A stretch of 64,000 nt of DNA from Siphlonurus alternatus (lineage: Eukaryota; Arthropoda; Insecta; Ephemeroptera; Siphlonuridae). The position numbers and the translations under genes were made by a program. This document shows positions 26,901 through 45,545 of this stretch, piece after piece (the stretch's first letter is position 1; each line of letters starts with the position of its first letter). The notes below the pieces were generated by a model. It was not told the DNA's origin, did no database searches, and was given only the letters and a program-made list of their open reading frames with translations. The DNA lies in assembly GCA_949825025.1 (NCBI GenBank), contig OX463779.1:36466203-36530202 (forward strand), in the 5' to 3' direction.

Positions 26901-29800
26901 AATATTCCAATCACGCAAACAGCTGTATTTTATTACCGTGCGTATAGTAAAACAATAAGTGATCTAATCGTGCATTCATTTGAAGTATTTCAATAGTAGT
27001 TGCAGGCATTCATGTCAGTTTAATATCGAACGAAATAACTTGACTCATATAATTTGTATTACCTTTTCCTGTAGTGTAAATAAAGCAAATATTGACCTTT
27101 TTTATACTGAGGCAAATTAAGATGTTGAATCAAGCAATCACACGTATCTATTTGCAGTTTTCACGCCTTATCGTTATGCAACCAGTCCTTCATTTCCATT
27201 TTTAAATTTATTAATGTAACGTAGATCTCTTATGTACGTACATGTTTATAAGTACATCGGTGAATGGATTCATGTATACAAATGTAGAACTGGTTACACA
27301 TCGATCCACAAGTTAGAGGTCACCTATAAGCAATCGAATACTTCACAATTTTTCCGGACAGTGTTTCATTTAATCATGCAGGTAATTTAAATTTAATCTG
27401 TCTCTTTCATGATTCAGGATGATTTTGATCACCTCTCAGGTCCCAAAACACATAGAAAAGAGGGCGTGTTCCTACCATCTCTTTAATCTCCTATTCTGAT
27501 GATTTAATAAATAACATATGCTTGTAATTATCTTGTATTGATACATGATTCATGATTATAATAACTATACAGTCCAACAGAAAAGACGACCGAAGGAGCT
27601 AGAGTTATTAATATTAATGATTTTTTGATTACTCAGTTTCGTTTACACTTCCAGATTGTCGAAACGTTACCCCTGCCTAATTTTCTCTCTCTTCAAGTGA
27701 TCCATACAAATAAAAACCTGTACATTTAAATAATTTGGGAGTAAATAAAAAATGAGCACATTTGTGATCTGGATAAATCATTTCAAGTTCATTAACGAAA
27801 TGGGATTGTGAGTTAACTTCCAAATTTAGCTGGTAATGTTTGGAATGTCATAGTGTATTGTGACCATGCAACAAAATGTATAGTAAATACAGTTTAATCT
27901 TACTTTTGGGCAAACTAAATTGCATTTTAAGATATTAAAATTCACAACAGTGTTTCTATAAAACTAATCAAGTGTCCTGCTAAAGCAAGAGGGTCATTTT
28001 TCACATTATTGAGCCATTTGACGCATTCAAGACAATCTAAATTTACATAAAAAATCAATAAATATAAAAAAAATCAATAAACAAATGGTTCATGTTTGAA
28101 CATACAAATACTGACATTAAACAATTTGACCTATAATTTTCTACATGTAACTGTATAACCATGTAGTTATAAGATATAAGAATGTGATACCACCCACCTA
28201 TGAGACTGTTAATGCAAAACACTTCTTATATTGTACAATGGCGTAATAATCTATTTAGAGCAACAAGAGAGATTCACAGATACGATGCTGGGCTGTGAAT
28301 GCAAAAAGTGTTTTCAATGAGAGCTCTTCTTGACCCAGTTTTTCAGCACCCCAGTGTACACACCATGCATGTTCAGTCATGCACAACAAGGTGTTTTACT
28401 CTCTTTTACCCTTATAAAAAACTCACTACTTTTCTTCATATAAAAAAAGTAATGATTTTTGATTTACGATATATTTAGTACGGCAAACCCTATATATAGC
28501 TGTTTTTAAAAACATTGAATAATAATTTTATGATATACTTGGCCTTCTTACAAATTTATTTTCTCACGTTTATTATATATATTTTTTTCTTACTAAATGA
28601 TGATCATAGTTTTTATTGGTCAAATTACTTACTTTCATTTCCTCTACACATAATAATTTTAAGCAGAAGAAGCAAGCGTGCAAATAAATAACCAGATCGC
28701 GATCACCGCTTTAATAAGTATTTCCTCTACCCAGCTGTTAGTTTAAAAGTCTAAGTAAGATAAAAAATATATATTCAGCATTGACCTGGTCGTATTAATA
28801 CGTATTAATTTAAAGGGACAAATTATACATTTGTTATATTTATAGTATGATGTTTATCGCCATGATAATGTGAAATGCATATAGCGAGATCGTATACATG
28901 CAGGGTACAATATATATGTCAATTAAGATTTCGATAAAAATGTAAATTTTAATTATCCTTTCAAATAAAGTGGACATGTGACATTTTATGATTTCGTTGC
29001 TAGTGAACATGTATGTGTCCTCGTTAAGTCTCTTGATACATATGCCCTTTTACGAGCTCGCTATCATAGCATGGCTACATGTAGCCATTTCTCGCTGCCA
29101 CGGCATATTTATGGTATTTTTTTTTTGTTTTTTTTTTTTGTAATATTAAATGGTCTACATTCTTTGATGACACGTGCACTGATTTTTCCTTTTTTATTAT
29201 TCATTTGAGTTTATAAATATTTTTTACATTTTGTGTGTTACCACGATCAGCCCATCAGCAATGAGAGCATAACAACACACGTCTGCAAAGATTCATGTAG
29301 GAATCTGTATGGGTGTTGAGTCAAGTAATAGCCAATTTGTTGGAAATAATTTACATAATTTTCCAACGGTGTTTAAACATGCAATATTTTTCACTGAAAA
29401 AAAGTTATTTTCATTTTTACTTTAATATAGATGTGTGGGAATGAGGAATTGGTTTTATAATAATAATGAAAATAATAGCAAATTTCAATTTTATATTTCC
29501 AAAAAATGGTTATTTTGTTCTATTTTTTTGCACTTTTATCTTGTTATTTTTTTTATATCAGGATTCAGGATCATTATCTATTTTTACGTTCCATTAAATG
29601 CATTATTTTCTTTTACACATCTAATTCTTATTAACACAAATAATATTTCTCTATCCTTTTACATTCTTTTTATACTTTTTCAAGATAATAAGAACCCCCG
29701 CAGCTATTAAAAAATTACATTTTTTTATCTATACGATTATAATTATTTTTTTATTATATACATTTATTTCTGCTGACAATGTTAAAAACGTTTTGTCCAC
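23961..29800. other. Long AT-rich gene-free interval
   Basis: Nearly 6 kb without a supported exon. Small GC-richer patches occur at about 24.5-24.7 and 26.15-26.3 kb; the latter has the GGGCGTGGTCAA word shared with 21.29 kb. Open frames here (for example 28978-29208 and 29435-29710) are Phe/Ile/Leu-rich AT artefacts. Confidence 0.45.
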
Positions 29801-30015
29801 GCGCCGTCGTTGACAAAAAAGCTTTTATTTAACTTAATTAATTGGCTGGTGTACTGGAGTGTGTCGTGACAGTAACAAGCGAGGAGCGGCGAGCGAGCCT
29901 GCAGCTCACGGGCTACCATTGTCAGCAGGCCGCACTCCCGTGACGAGCATTGTTGTACTGTTCCCGCGCCGCTCGCGACTGTAATATATATAAGAAGGAG
30001 GCGATCCTAATTGAT
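29800..30015 (+). promoter_or_regulatory. Promoter-like GC island with TATA box
   Basis: A strongly GC-rich block (about 29800-29980, with GCGCCGTCG and CCCGCGCCGCTCGCG) ends at TATATATAAG, 29985-29994. The ATG about 30 bp downstream opens only an 11-codon frame. As with the island at 14.4 kb this looks like a core promoter, possibly of a non-coding transcript or of a gene whose coding exon is not visible. It lies 1.5 kb upstream of the Osiris-like gene and could be a distal element for it. Confidence 0.35.
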
Positions 30016-31440
30016 TTGTTGAAGATGCACAATCTGATAGCCATAATCGACAACAAATAACTCCATCCTTTATATAAACATTACTTTATACTCGTAGCTT
30101 CAATTTGTAACTGAAAAAAAAAATAATAAAAATAAAAAAAATAATAATAATAAAATAAAATAAAAAATGTAGATAATTTATAATATTGTTTTTATTGCAA
30201 ATATTATAATTTTGATTTACATTTTTTTTTTTTTTTTTTTACAATTTCCTTTTATATTTCTGATTTTGCTCAGTGTATAGATAGTCTACCACTCCTGCCA
30301 CTCCATGTGTATACTCATGCCTTATAGAATTTCTTAACTTATATTTTTGATTTCCGTAATAAAATTTTTGACGAATAATACACTCCCCACCAAAATAAGG
30401 CAAAATTTGAGATATACATAACGTCAAAGTGATTTAAAATGTGCATACAAGACTCAAGAGTTTCTAGTTTTTGTATCTCCAATATCACGATAAAACATAA
30501 AATAAATGTCATAAAACATATCAAAAAAATATAAAACATACCATAGCGATAAATATCAATAAAAAAAAGTTTCATTTTTTTTTGTAATTTTATATCCTGT
30601 TTTTAAATTAAATTAAATGAAAAATAAAGGACATTGTTTTCTCTATGTACAATACAGTATAATTATGTAGGAAAGTGTATCTCTCGATCATAACCTATAA
30701 TAATAATATTATATTAGATATCTCCCCAATATGCCACAGTGATTGGCTTCAACCTAATTTCATATATTGCATGCTATAATACAAAGGAAACAAAAATAAT
30801 GACGGTAGGGAATTTTTTTTATATAGATTCTCGTATTTTTTATTGTGCATCGTCATTACGTGAGTTGATATACGAAAGTGAAACAGTTTCATATTGGTCC
30901 TACATAGACAAATTAGGAGTTCTTTTTATACACTTTTATTTTGTCTATTTCATTTTTTTTTTAGCACACAAACAAAAGAAAGCTAAAAAATCAATATCAT
31001 ATATATGAATTATAATTTATAGCACAAACATAACCTAGAAATTAAAAAAAAAAAATAAAAACTATTGTATGATAATTTACTTTATTATTACAATCAAATG
31101 AAAAATGAAATTAATTAATTAAATACTCTGCGTACGTGTATATAGTTACGTGTCTTATTAATAAACACGTTTTCTCATAAGCAGCTCCGTGTCCGTGACA
31201 TTGTCAATTGAAAGTGTGTATTATAAAAAAAAAGAGGGGGCGTATAAAAAAAGAGAGGGGGGGGTCAGTAGGATAAAATATCAGGGGGTCTTCTACTAAG
31301 TAACATAGGGCGTGGATATACCACACATAACATACAGTAAAAAGAAGAGAATTAAGCATCATCCTACCTATATATTAAAAAGGTAGGGATGTATGTCACT
31401 GAAGTTCTTCCTTTTAGACTCCGCCTCTGAAAAGAAGAGA
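30016..31440. other. AT-rich DNA upstream of the Osiris-like gene
   Basis: It contains A- and T-tracts (about 30110-30160, 30221-30240) and short open frames with AT-rich composition only. A G-rich patch near 31230-31270 precedes the promoter of the gene at 31515. Confidence 0.4.
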
Positions 31441-31454
31441 GGGAGAGGACGAAG

Positions 31455-31461
31455 TATAAAA
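31455..31461 (+). promoter_or_regulatory. TATA box of the Osiris-like gene
   Basis: TATAAAA sits 60 bp upstream of the ATG in a locally GC-rich setting. It predicts a transcription start near 31485 and a 5' UTR of about 30 nt ending in a CACCATGG-like start context. Confidence 0.7.
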
Positions 31462-31514
31462 TCTCCGTGCGCGCTCAAACACGCAACAATCAAGCTCTAA
31501 CCTACAGCACCACC

Positions 31515-34243
31515 ATGGCAGCTCTCAAAGTGTGTCTCATCCTAGCTCTCGTGGCAGCAGCCCTAGCTATCCCAACTCCATCAAGTAACGATGCTCAAGT
31601 AGCTGAGCCAAAAAAGGACGAAGGACGTGATATTTCCGATATCATCACTGCTGCACTTACTGGAGAGGAAGAAAAACTTGGACTTGTTCCTCAAATGGCC
31701 CTGAGGCTTGTTGACGCGGGAGGTGAGTCTGGTAAGCATCAGAACGCCTTTACCCCGCCACCAAATATATCTCTAATTACTATTTTTTGAAAAAAAAAAA
31801 TAATTTGTATATTTTTGTAATTAGAGTTTTTATTTGTTTGTGGCGTTTATGTACAATGTCCTGTAGTGGTATGAATGGGGAAGAGTGAAAATTTTTTCTT
31901 CTTTGCAGACTTTTTTTTTTATTATTCATACGTTGGATTTATAATTTTTGTTTTAAAAAAATAAGTGATAAAGTAAAAAAAAAAAAAAAAAACGAACAAT
32001 GTGAAGTGACTTAAAAAAAAAGTGATACCGTAAAAAAAAAAATCACACACACCGTAAAAAAAATTACAGTGTTTTTATAATTATATACTACAAGTGTGAT
32101 TTAGTGTTTTATATTTCATCTAAAAAAAGTAACACGTGAAATTTAGGGAATTATATCTCATAATTAAAAAAATTTATCAGTGTTTTAACTGTTAATTGAT
32201 ATCACAAGGTGCTTACTTACGTTAGTTCAAAAATATTTGGCGGAGGATGTATAAGGGGCCGTGGGATAACAACGTGTTGGTGAACGCGGAATAAGTGTGA
32301 GGAGGATTTACGTGGGCGTGGTGGTGCTCACTCGGTCAAGGACAGCACTTGCATGTTACTTGACGCTCTGATTGTTTTTCACGACATGTTAACGACATGT
32401 TCTCTTTTATTAAAAAATTACAATAGGATTTATATTACGTTAGCAATAAAAACGTATAATTATGTTTAATTAGCACGTTTAAAAAATATATATCACTTTA
32501 TTACTTTAAAAAAAAACTGATCGTAAATTTATAAAAATACAGTAATTTTTTTCAAATGGTTATTTTTGCGTAGTACCGTTACACGATGACGTCATAATGC
32601 GTAGGTATTCAAGTTCATGGTTTTATATATAAGTTTAATACAGCTACTTATGTAATGTTAATTTTTCTTATAAAAAACGATATAATGAATATATTAAATA
32701 ATATTTATTTTATATTAATTTATTATTTTGATTTTATTCACGTATTATTTATAAGTTACGCATCGATGCTTACCAATGATTTAAACCAGTTAGTATTCTA
32801 CATGCCCGAGTAACCTTCTTCTTTGTATACACGCCTACTTGACTCGTTTAAACTATATTGTTACGTGTGTGAACTAGATATCACTTCTTTTTTTTTTTTT
32901 TTATATATATATTATATTAAATGTTTTCACGGTTCGTTAACGTTTTTAAAATTAAATACCAACAGTAAAATAATCTCTATATTATGTAAATATTTTCCGG
33001 GGTATTATAGAATAGTAAATTTATTATTATTATGTAAATAGTATGATGTGATATGATGAGAGATTGTGTGTGTGATTGAGAGAGTGCGGTCCTCCTTCAA
33101 GTGTGGCTGTCTAGAGCCACACCCCGCACTCACTGTATGGTCTCATAATTTTACAGCACGAGGCAAGCTCAAGCTGAAGAAACTGCTACCCCTTCTCGCA
33201 ATCATCCCTCTGCTGAAGCTTTTATTCCTGCCCATTGCCATCCTTTTCCTGAAGGGACTGACCCTTAAGGCTCTGCTCATCGCCAAGGTTGCTCTTGTCT
33301 TCGCTCTTATCAACGCTGGACGCTCCTTCTTCAGTAAGTTTACGTTTTTAATACCTTTAGTTATATAATTAGTGAAGAATGTTCCCTTCAATATTTTATT
33401 TAATTTATTAAAATGAAATTAGATTTTTTTTAATCGTGCGTTTAAGTCTTTGGCATTATTTTTTTCTAATGAATTGCAGATTAAATTTTATGATATAAAA
33501 TTTAGTAATTATATTTTCTACTAATTGTTATTAATTCTATCAACTCACAAAGCAAAAGCAATAAAAAAATTAATGAAGTAAACGCCTTGCCGCTTATGCA
33601 ACCCTTTGCACTTAAGTGCAGTGTTTTCGCTGCAACACGTAATCGATTTACTATAATATAGCAAACTATTTTAAAATCGAAATTGAGGTAAAATTAATCA
33701 TCACCGGAAGTAGCAGGAAGTTCATGAAATTTTTTAATTCAGTTGAAGTCATTACTCTCAAAAGTCTCAAAACATTCTTCGTCAACAAAGTACCTTTATC
33801 GGAAACAAAAAATCCCCTCTCAGACTTGATTACGCCAAGCAAAACTCCTGTTTTTGACCAATCACATCGTTTTCCGATAATTTATATAAGGCTATTTTTA
33901 GATTAAAAACTTGAAATTCCAGTTACTTCTTGTAAAAAACTTCAAATTAAATTGACTATATTATTTATTAACACGTGATTTTTGTGTCCACATAGGCAAG
34001 GGTCTCCTGGGAGGTCTTGGAGGACTTGGAGGCGGCGGTGGCGCTGAGACTCACTACACCAGCTACGACGCTGGACACGGACACGGAAGCAGCGGTGGAG
34101 ACTCGTACAGCGGTAGCAGCTCGTACGGACATGCCCGCAGCCTGATGGACGAGGCTGAGATCAAGGTTAACTCCATGATCGAGGCAGCCAAGAATTTCTT
34201 CGAGGGAGACGATGAGTCCGCGACTCCCGTCAAGTCCGAGTAA
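31515..34243 (+). CDS. Osiris-like (DUF1676) protein, three exons, 210 aa
   Basis: Exons 31515-31722, 33157-33333 and 33996-34243 join in phase 1/1, using donors GTGAGT and GTAAGT and acceptors TTACAG and ACATAG. The ATG sits in CACCATGG. Residues 1-18 form a signal peptide (basic K5, then a Leu/Ala core ending ALA). Residues 19-69 are an acidic linker. Residues 73-127 are a Lys/Leu-rich segment then two hydrophobic stretches (KLKLKKLL...IIPLLKLLF...ALLIAKVAL), the hallmark of DUF1676/Osiris. The tail is Gly/Ser/His/Tyr-rich (GGLGGLGGG, GHGHGSS), then an acidic C-terminus. Osiris proteins act in the endomembrane or secretory system of cuticle-forming epithelia (known for the family). Unlike the pair at 55-61 kb it lacks the two-cysteine N-terminal motif, so it is a divergent member, or a small exon in the 1.4-kb first intron was missed. 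Confidence 0.83.
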
Positions 34244-35920
34244 ATCCGACTGGATTAACCCGCGTTTACATGGGCTGAGAGAATAACTCGGCACGCATTA
34301 TTATATTCAACATGTAAACGACATTTTTTTAAACAAAAAATATCATGACGACGACCTCTGTGACGTAGCTACGATAAACTACAGACTTTGAGGATGATTA
34401 ATAACTTTTTTTTTACATGTGACACATGACTCGAGCTAGAGTGCATCAAAAAATAATTCAGCACGATTCTGGTTGATTTATTTCTGTACCAGAAGTGCGC
34501 TGAAAATAATGGGTATCAAAAAAATTTTTTTTTTGTTTATTTGACGTATTAGTTTTACCAGTTTGCAAAATGTAGTTTGCAAATTAATATATATATATAT
34601 ATATAATGGTGCACTCTAGCGGCCGACCAAATGACGATTATTATTATTAAATAATTTTAAGTATTCAAACAGGACATATCAAACCAAACAGCACTGGTCT
34701 TTAGCTACCATTTTCTCCTCAATTATACTTTTTTTTTTCTCGCAGTATTAATTCTATCGCTTTAATTGCTTTTATTATTAATTTCAATTTCATTCATTGC
34801 TTATATAATACTTCAACTCTCGCTTACAATGAAACAATCATCATTTTTTTTTTAGTAGTTTCAAAACTAAAATTTTTGATTTAGTAACAATGCACTTTTA
34901 ATATCAGTCAAAAATTTACCGCGTTAACTTTCTTCAATTTTTTTTTCTCCTTCGATATTGTTCATGTTTTCATCGACTTTTTATTCTTGTCATTTTTTTC
35001 ACGCTTTTTTAACTTTTTGCTTTAACATCCATCTGCATTACATCAATCAAACCACGTGCCAAAATAGTCTAATAAATCAAAACACTGACGTCAGGATTAT
35101 TATACAAAAAACTGTGCACCGAAATTCCACCCAGACTCAACTGAAATTTACTTAATTTGACAAACCAAACCCCCAAACTTTTAGCAACTTGACTAAATTC
35201 TATCCTGACTGACTTCTTGACGACTAATCAAACCTTCTCTTAAAAAAAAAACAGACATTTTTTTCAGACCATTAATTTATTAATTATTTATTTTCAATGT
35301 TATTATATTATTATGGAAACATAATATTATAAATTTAATTTATTTAAATTATTTCTGTTTCAAAATAAAAAAACAATTTTTTTATATAAATAATTTTGTT
35401 TCCTTTTATTATTTAGGTATCCTTACATATATTTTATAAGTTAAAAATTATTTAGATCATTTTGTAAAAAAAAAGAAGCTGATTTAATTACAATGCCCTA
35501 AATTTTATTTGATAATTTATTTGGGAAAAGAGGAGGGGAGGGAGGGTCACACTGCTTCTTTTTAAAACGGACCCATGACCTCTATACATAAAAACAGCCG
35601 TAAGGAAAAAACAATAAAAAATAAATAAATAAAGGCATATATGGAAGTAACCATGAACTTGAACCTTCATAACTGCTTCTTTGGAATAAATTCTAGTTAA
35701 ATAATAACTTCATTAAAAAATTACATATAAGGACTAATTTTAAAGGTTTAATGACATTAACTTCTATATAATCACTTAACGTTCACATGACGGTATTTTG
35801 ATATATGGATCAATTGACAGAATAATTTTATGTATTAAAAGACACCGTAAATATAATATATATTTTATTGAAAAATAATTTATAATGACTTGAGTATACA
35901 TCAATTAAAATTTTTATGGT
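34244..35920. other. 3' flank and AT-rich intergenic DNA
   Basis: No canonical AATAAA follows the stop codon within about 300 bp; a GATAAA variant lies near 34373. A short (TA)n tract occurs at about 34587-34606. The remainder has no supported feature. Confidence 0.4.
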
Positions 35921-36114
35921 TTATTTCATTGGTAGATGTGTATTTTCACGGTATTGGTTGAGGATGTGAGACACTCGGTGACCGCGGTCCCACGCTGCTG
36001 TTGGTGCCTCCTGGTGCTCATGAGGAGGTCTGACTGGTTGCTCCCTAGCCCACCTGCTGCTGGTTCCATTCGACCCACGAGGAGAAGTTGTCTTGGCCCG
36101 GCCTAAGTAACCCA
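35921..36114 (-). CDS. Candidate orphan terminal exon
   Basis: A GC-rich minus-strand block begins after TGTGTTTCAG (acceptor boundary at 36114) and stays open in phase 1 to a TAA at 35921. An AATAAA overlaps the stop codon. The roughly 64 residues are hydrophilic, rich in Arg, Pro, His, Gln and Ser (for example REQPVRPPHEHQEAP), without a membrane segment or recognised domain. The flavour resembles the polar C-terminal tails of the Osiris pair, but no direct similarity could be aligned. No upstream exon ending in a matching phase could be assigned, so this may be the last exon of a larger minus-strand gene, a decayed gene, or a non-coding GC island. Confidence 0.3.
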
Positions 36115-37795
36115 CTGAAACACATCTTATACGGTCTACGTTGTTGTTTGTTGGCAATGACTAAGTTATGACTTCATATAAAAATTTCCGCACACATTGT
36201 GCTACTTTATAAAATATTTGATGATGAGGATGCAAACATATGTTTCTGGAAAAACAAGCAAATCGTAATCACATTATACTATAAATATGATTATATAGTT
36301 TTTCGTGGTCAATTTTAACTGTTTATATTTTTAAGAAATTTTTATTTAATTTATTTAATATTATCCCCTTAAGGCAATTATATATGCGGAAGGATGATAG
36401 AAAAAAAAATATGGTTTTTATTTTGGGTAATTACGCCAATTATTAAATTTTATAGAAAAAAAATATATATATCAAAGAAACATTGATTTTAATTGTTCAA
36501 TTTGTTTTAAAATTTTCATTCAAGCATTTAAAATTATACTATTATCAAATCTACATTAATTAAGTGTTAAAAAATTTTAACTTAAATTGCAAAAAAAAAA
36601 AAAAAAAAAAAAAAAAACAATAAATTTTTTTACTCTCTAACAAAATGTTATATAAGTTTCGATCATAAGATTCATAAATAATATATTTTTTTTTAATTTT
36701 TACCTGAATATTGTATTTAAATCTCGTTATTTAAATTTTAAATCCATTTCTCAACCTAAGTTGCACATAGCCACAAAACATTTCAAAAATAAATTAAATC
36801 AAAACAGGAGGCAAAAATACTTACACTTAAGGCTATTCCTGACGGAATCTTAAATTATATTGACTGAAGATCCAAAATTCTGGACGATGATATTTTTATC
36901 GACACCATAAAATCTATTTTACTTTTTAATTAGGAAATTTCCCTATAATATATTGTGTATTTTCGTGTTATAGAATTAATCATACAAATAAATAAAAATA
37001 CACGTTTATTTTTACACTGATGAAAAAAAAGTATGGTACTTATCCTTAAAATTTCTTTTGAAATTTTGATGATATATGTGAATATTTTGAACATCTGGAT
37101 AATTAATATATTCATTATATTTACATTTTTTGAAATGTCATGCAGGATGGACAAAATCCTTGCACTTTTGGATACTTGTAATGGAGGAGATTAGTTTGAA
37201 GGACTATTTAGTTTGAAAGACTATTATTAGCGCTCAACTCTCTGACGACCGTATGCTATGTATAAATAATAATAATAATAATAAAAAATGCAATAATTTC
37301 TAAACTTGAAAAATTGTTATCAATTTTTTAATACACTATAAAAGCAAAATATATAATATCGAGAGAGTAAGAAAATGTAAGAAGTAATTTATTAAGAAGT
37401 TTTAATTTGACAGCTCTACATCTACGAGTACATAATTACATTTTTTTATATGTATTTTCAATATTGTTGGAGGTAAAAAAAAAAGTACCTACAATGAAAC
37501 AAGCGAGAGTTAACACTCGAAAATTTCTGGAAGTGAAGTAAATAACGCGTACAGTTCTGCTTTTATTTAGTTCGAAACCAGAAATCGTTAGAAAATGCGT
37601 CATTTCCGGAAAGTTTGAGGAGTAATATCTTCAGGTGGACACATGAACATTTTAAAAAAACTCCTCCCATGTCAAAATGCAACCATGATACTGTATTAAT
37701 TGCATGTTTAACAAATTTTTAAAAAAATACATGTTTTTTTTTAATTCGAAATTAATGTTTATGAAAATTTCCCAACAAAATAATTGTGTGGCATG
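36115..37795. other. AT-rich intergenic DNA
   Basis: It holds a poly-A run at about 36593-36617 and an (AAT)n tract near 37265-37285. No exon that could join the candidate terminal exon at 35.9-36.1 kb was identified. Confidence 0.4.
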
Positions 37796-38085
37796 TTAAA
37801 AGATTGCCGTATTAGACGTTAAAAATGCAGGCATTCCAGCGACAACAGTCTGCCATTATAACGGAGAGGTAGGTTCCCTGACGTCGTCACGAGGCGCCTG
37901 GCCGGCCCTCCTCAAAATTCTTCCGAGGAGCAACGTGGAAGAAATGAAATGCTGCTGGTATCATTATGATAGATGGGCACGCAGCTACCGCCACCTCAGG
38001 GCTTCTGTGGGTAAGCGTGGAAGCTGCGGTCAGCACGCCAAGCCTTTTGCGAATATTAGGAGATGTTTCACAATAGATATTTGAT
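37796..38085 (+). other. GC-rich island with an open frame, unassigned
   Basis: The plus strand is open for more than 85 codons without an ATG near its start. It includes a Cys/Trp-rich segment around KCCWYHYDRWARSYRH and a donor-like GTAAGC at about 38010. The minus strand is also open across much of it. It may be an internal exon or a conserved regulatory element; the product is unknown. Confidence 0.25.
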
Positions 38086-38285
38086 CGTCTAGCGGGAAAA
38101 TGGTTTTTAAGTCAATATTTCTTCGACCTTGTGGGGTTACTGCATGGATATCAGAATTGAATAAAATTTGTTTTACTTGTATGGAGGGAAAAATTAACGA
38201 TTGTTCAGGAATTTGTTAAAAAAAAATCATCTTGGATGTCGCTTTTTACGATTTAAAAAAAATATAAATATAAAATAAAAAAATA

Positions 38286-38605
38286 ATGGAGTATCGACCT
38301 CATTTTTTTTTATTGCAAAAATGGATAGAGGATGCAAAGTTATGCTACTCTGATATTTTTCAGATGTTTTAGAGCCCGGCAACTATATTTTAAAAATTAT
38401 TGAAAGTGCAGAAAAAGTGCCGCCTCTTGCCGCCTCTCTTAATAAAAGATAGGACCCAAAAGGGACGTGGATTCGAACCCAACCTCGCCAAAACTTTTTA
38501 GCAATACTTCCCGGTCCCTAAAAAATCTGAAAAAAATCAGAGTAACATAACTTTTCATCTTCTATCCATTTCTGCTATAAAAAAATTTTAAGGTCAGTAC
38601 TCTAT
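38286..38605. mobile_element. MITE family M1, copy 2 (320 bp)
   Basis: Same structure as the copy at 10238-10555, with long terminal inverted repeats beginning ATGGAGTATCGACCTCA, the conserved GTGCCGCCTCTTGCCGCCTC centre, and the GGATTCGAACC B-box complement. The left flank is TA. The right end is degraded (CTATTG instead of CCATTA), so it is slightly older or mutated there. Confidence 0.85.
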
Positions 38606-45001
<6,396 letters not shown>

Positions 45002-45009
45002 ATTATAAG

Positions 45010-45537
45010 TAGAGAGCGGAAAAAAGTCATTTCTACTTTTTGTGCTTATGAGGACTATTTTGTTGTTATTTAGGATGTCCACCGATCTCCGGAAGTGGAT
45101 TAAGATAAGCCTATAAAAAAATGACTGTTTGTTTTGACAATTTTGTTTTTGCGACTATTTTGGCAAAATGTGACTTTTTTGTGACTTTTTGACACTTCTT
45201 AGAGCATTTAAGCTATTTTCTTTAAATCGTCAATAGAAACTACTAAAGAAATATAGTAAAAAAATAAAAATCACAAAGACATCAAAATTTTAAACACAGA
45301 AAAATATTTTTTTGACAATGAATGCCATCTATGGATGTACATCTTTTGAAACTAATAAAAATATTTTTTATCGATAATACTTTTAAAATGCCTATTTGCT
45401 GCCTTTTATAAAAAAATTGACTTTTTGTAGAATTATATTCCCAAAAAAGGCGACTTTTTTAAAGACTATTTTCCAAAAAAAGTTGACTTTTTTGGCGCTT
45501 ATTTTTGAAAAAAAAAGTGACTTTTTTCCGCTCTCTA
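45010..45537. mobile_element. hAT-type MITE (528 bp) with perfect 8-bp target duplication
   Basis: The ends are inverted repeats, TAGAGAGCGGAAAAAAGTCA at the left and TGACTTTTTTCCGCTCTCTA at the right. They are flanked by identical ATTATAAG at 45002-45009 and 45538-45545. An 8-bp duplication and a TAG-type terminus fit the hAT superfamily. The interior repeats GACTTTTTT/GCGACT motifs and has no transposase frame, so the element is non-autonomous. The intact duplication indicates a fairly recent insertion. A CCGGAAGT word lies at 45089. Confidence 0.88.
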
Positions 45538-45545
45538 ATTATAAG

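Noticed and set aside
29435..29710. 91-codon hydrophobic plus-strand frame
   Set aside because: Very AT-rich, with composition-driven Phe/Ile/Leu content; no start context or homology recognised.
33143..33391. Antisense open frame over exon 2 of the Osiris-like gene
   Set aside because: A shadow of the Leu/Lys-rich coding strand. The minus-strand frame at 33968-34294 and those opposite the 55-61 kb exons are rejected for the same reason.
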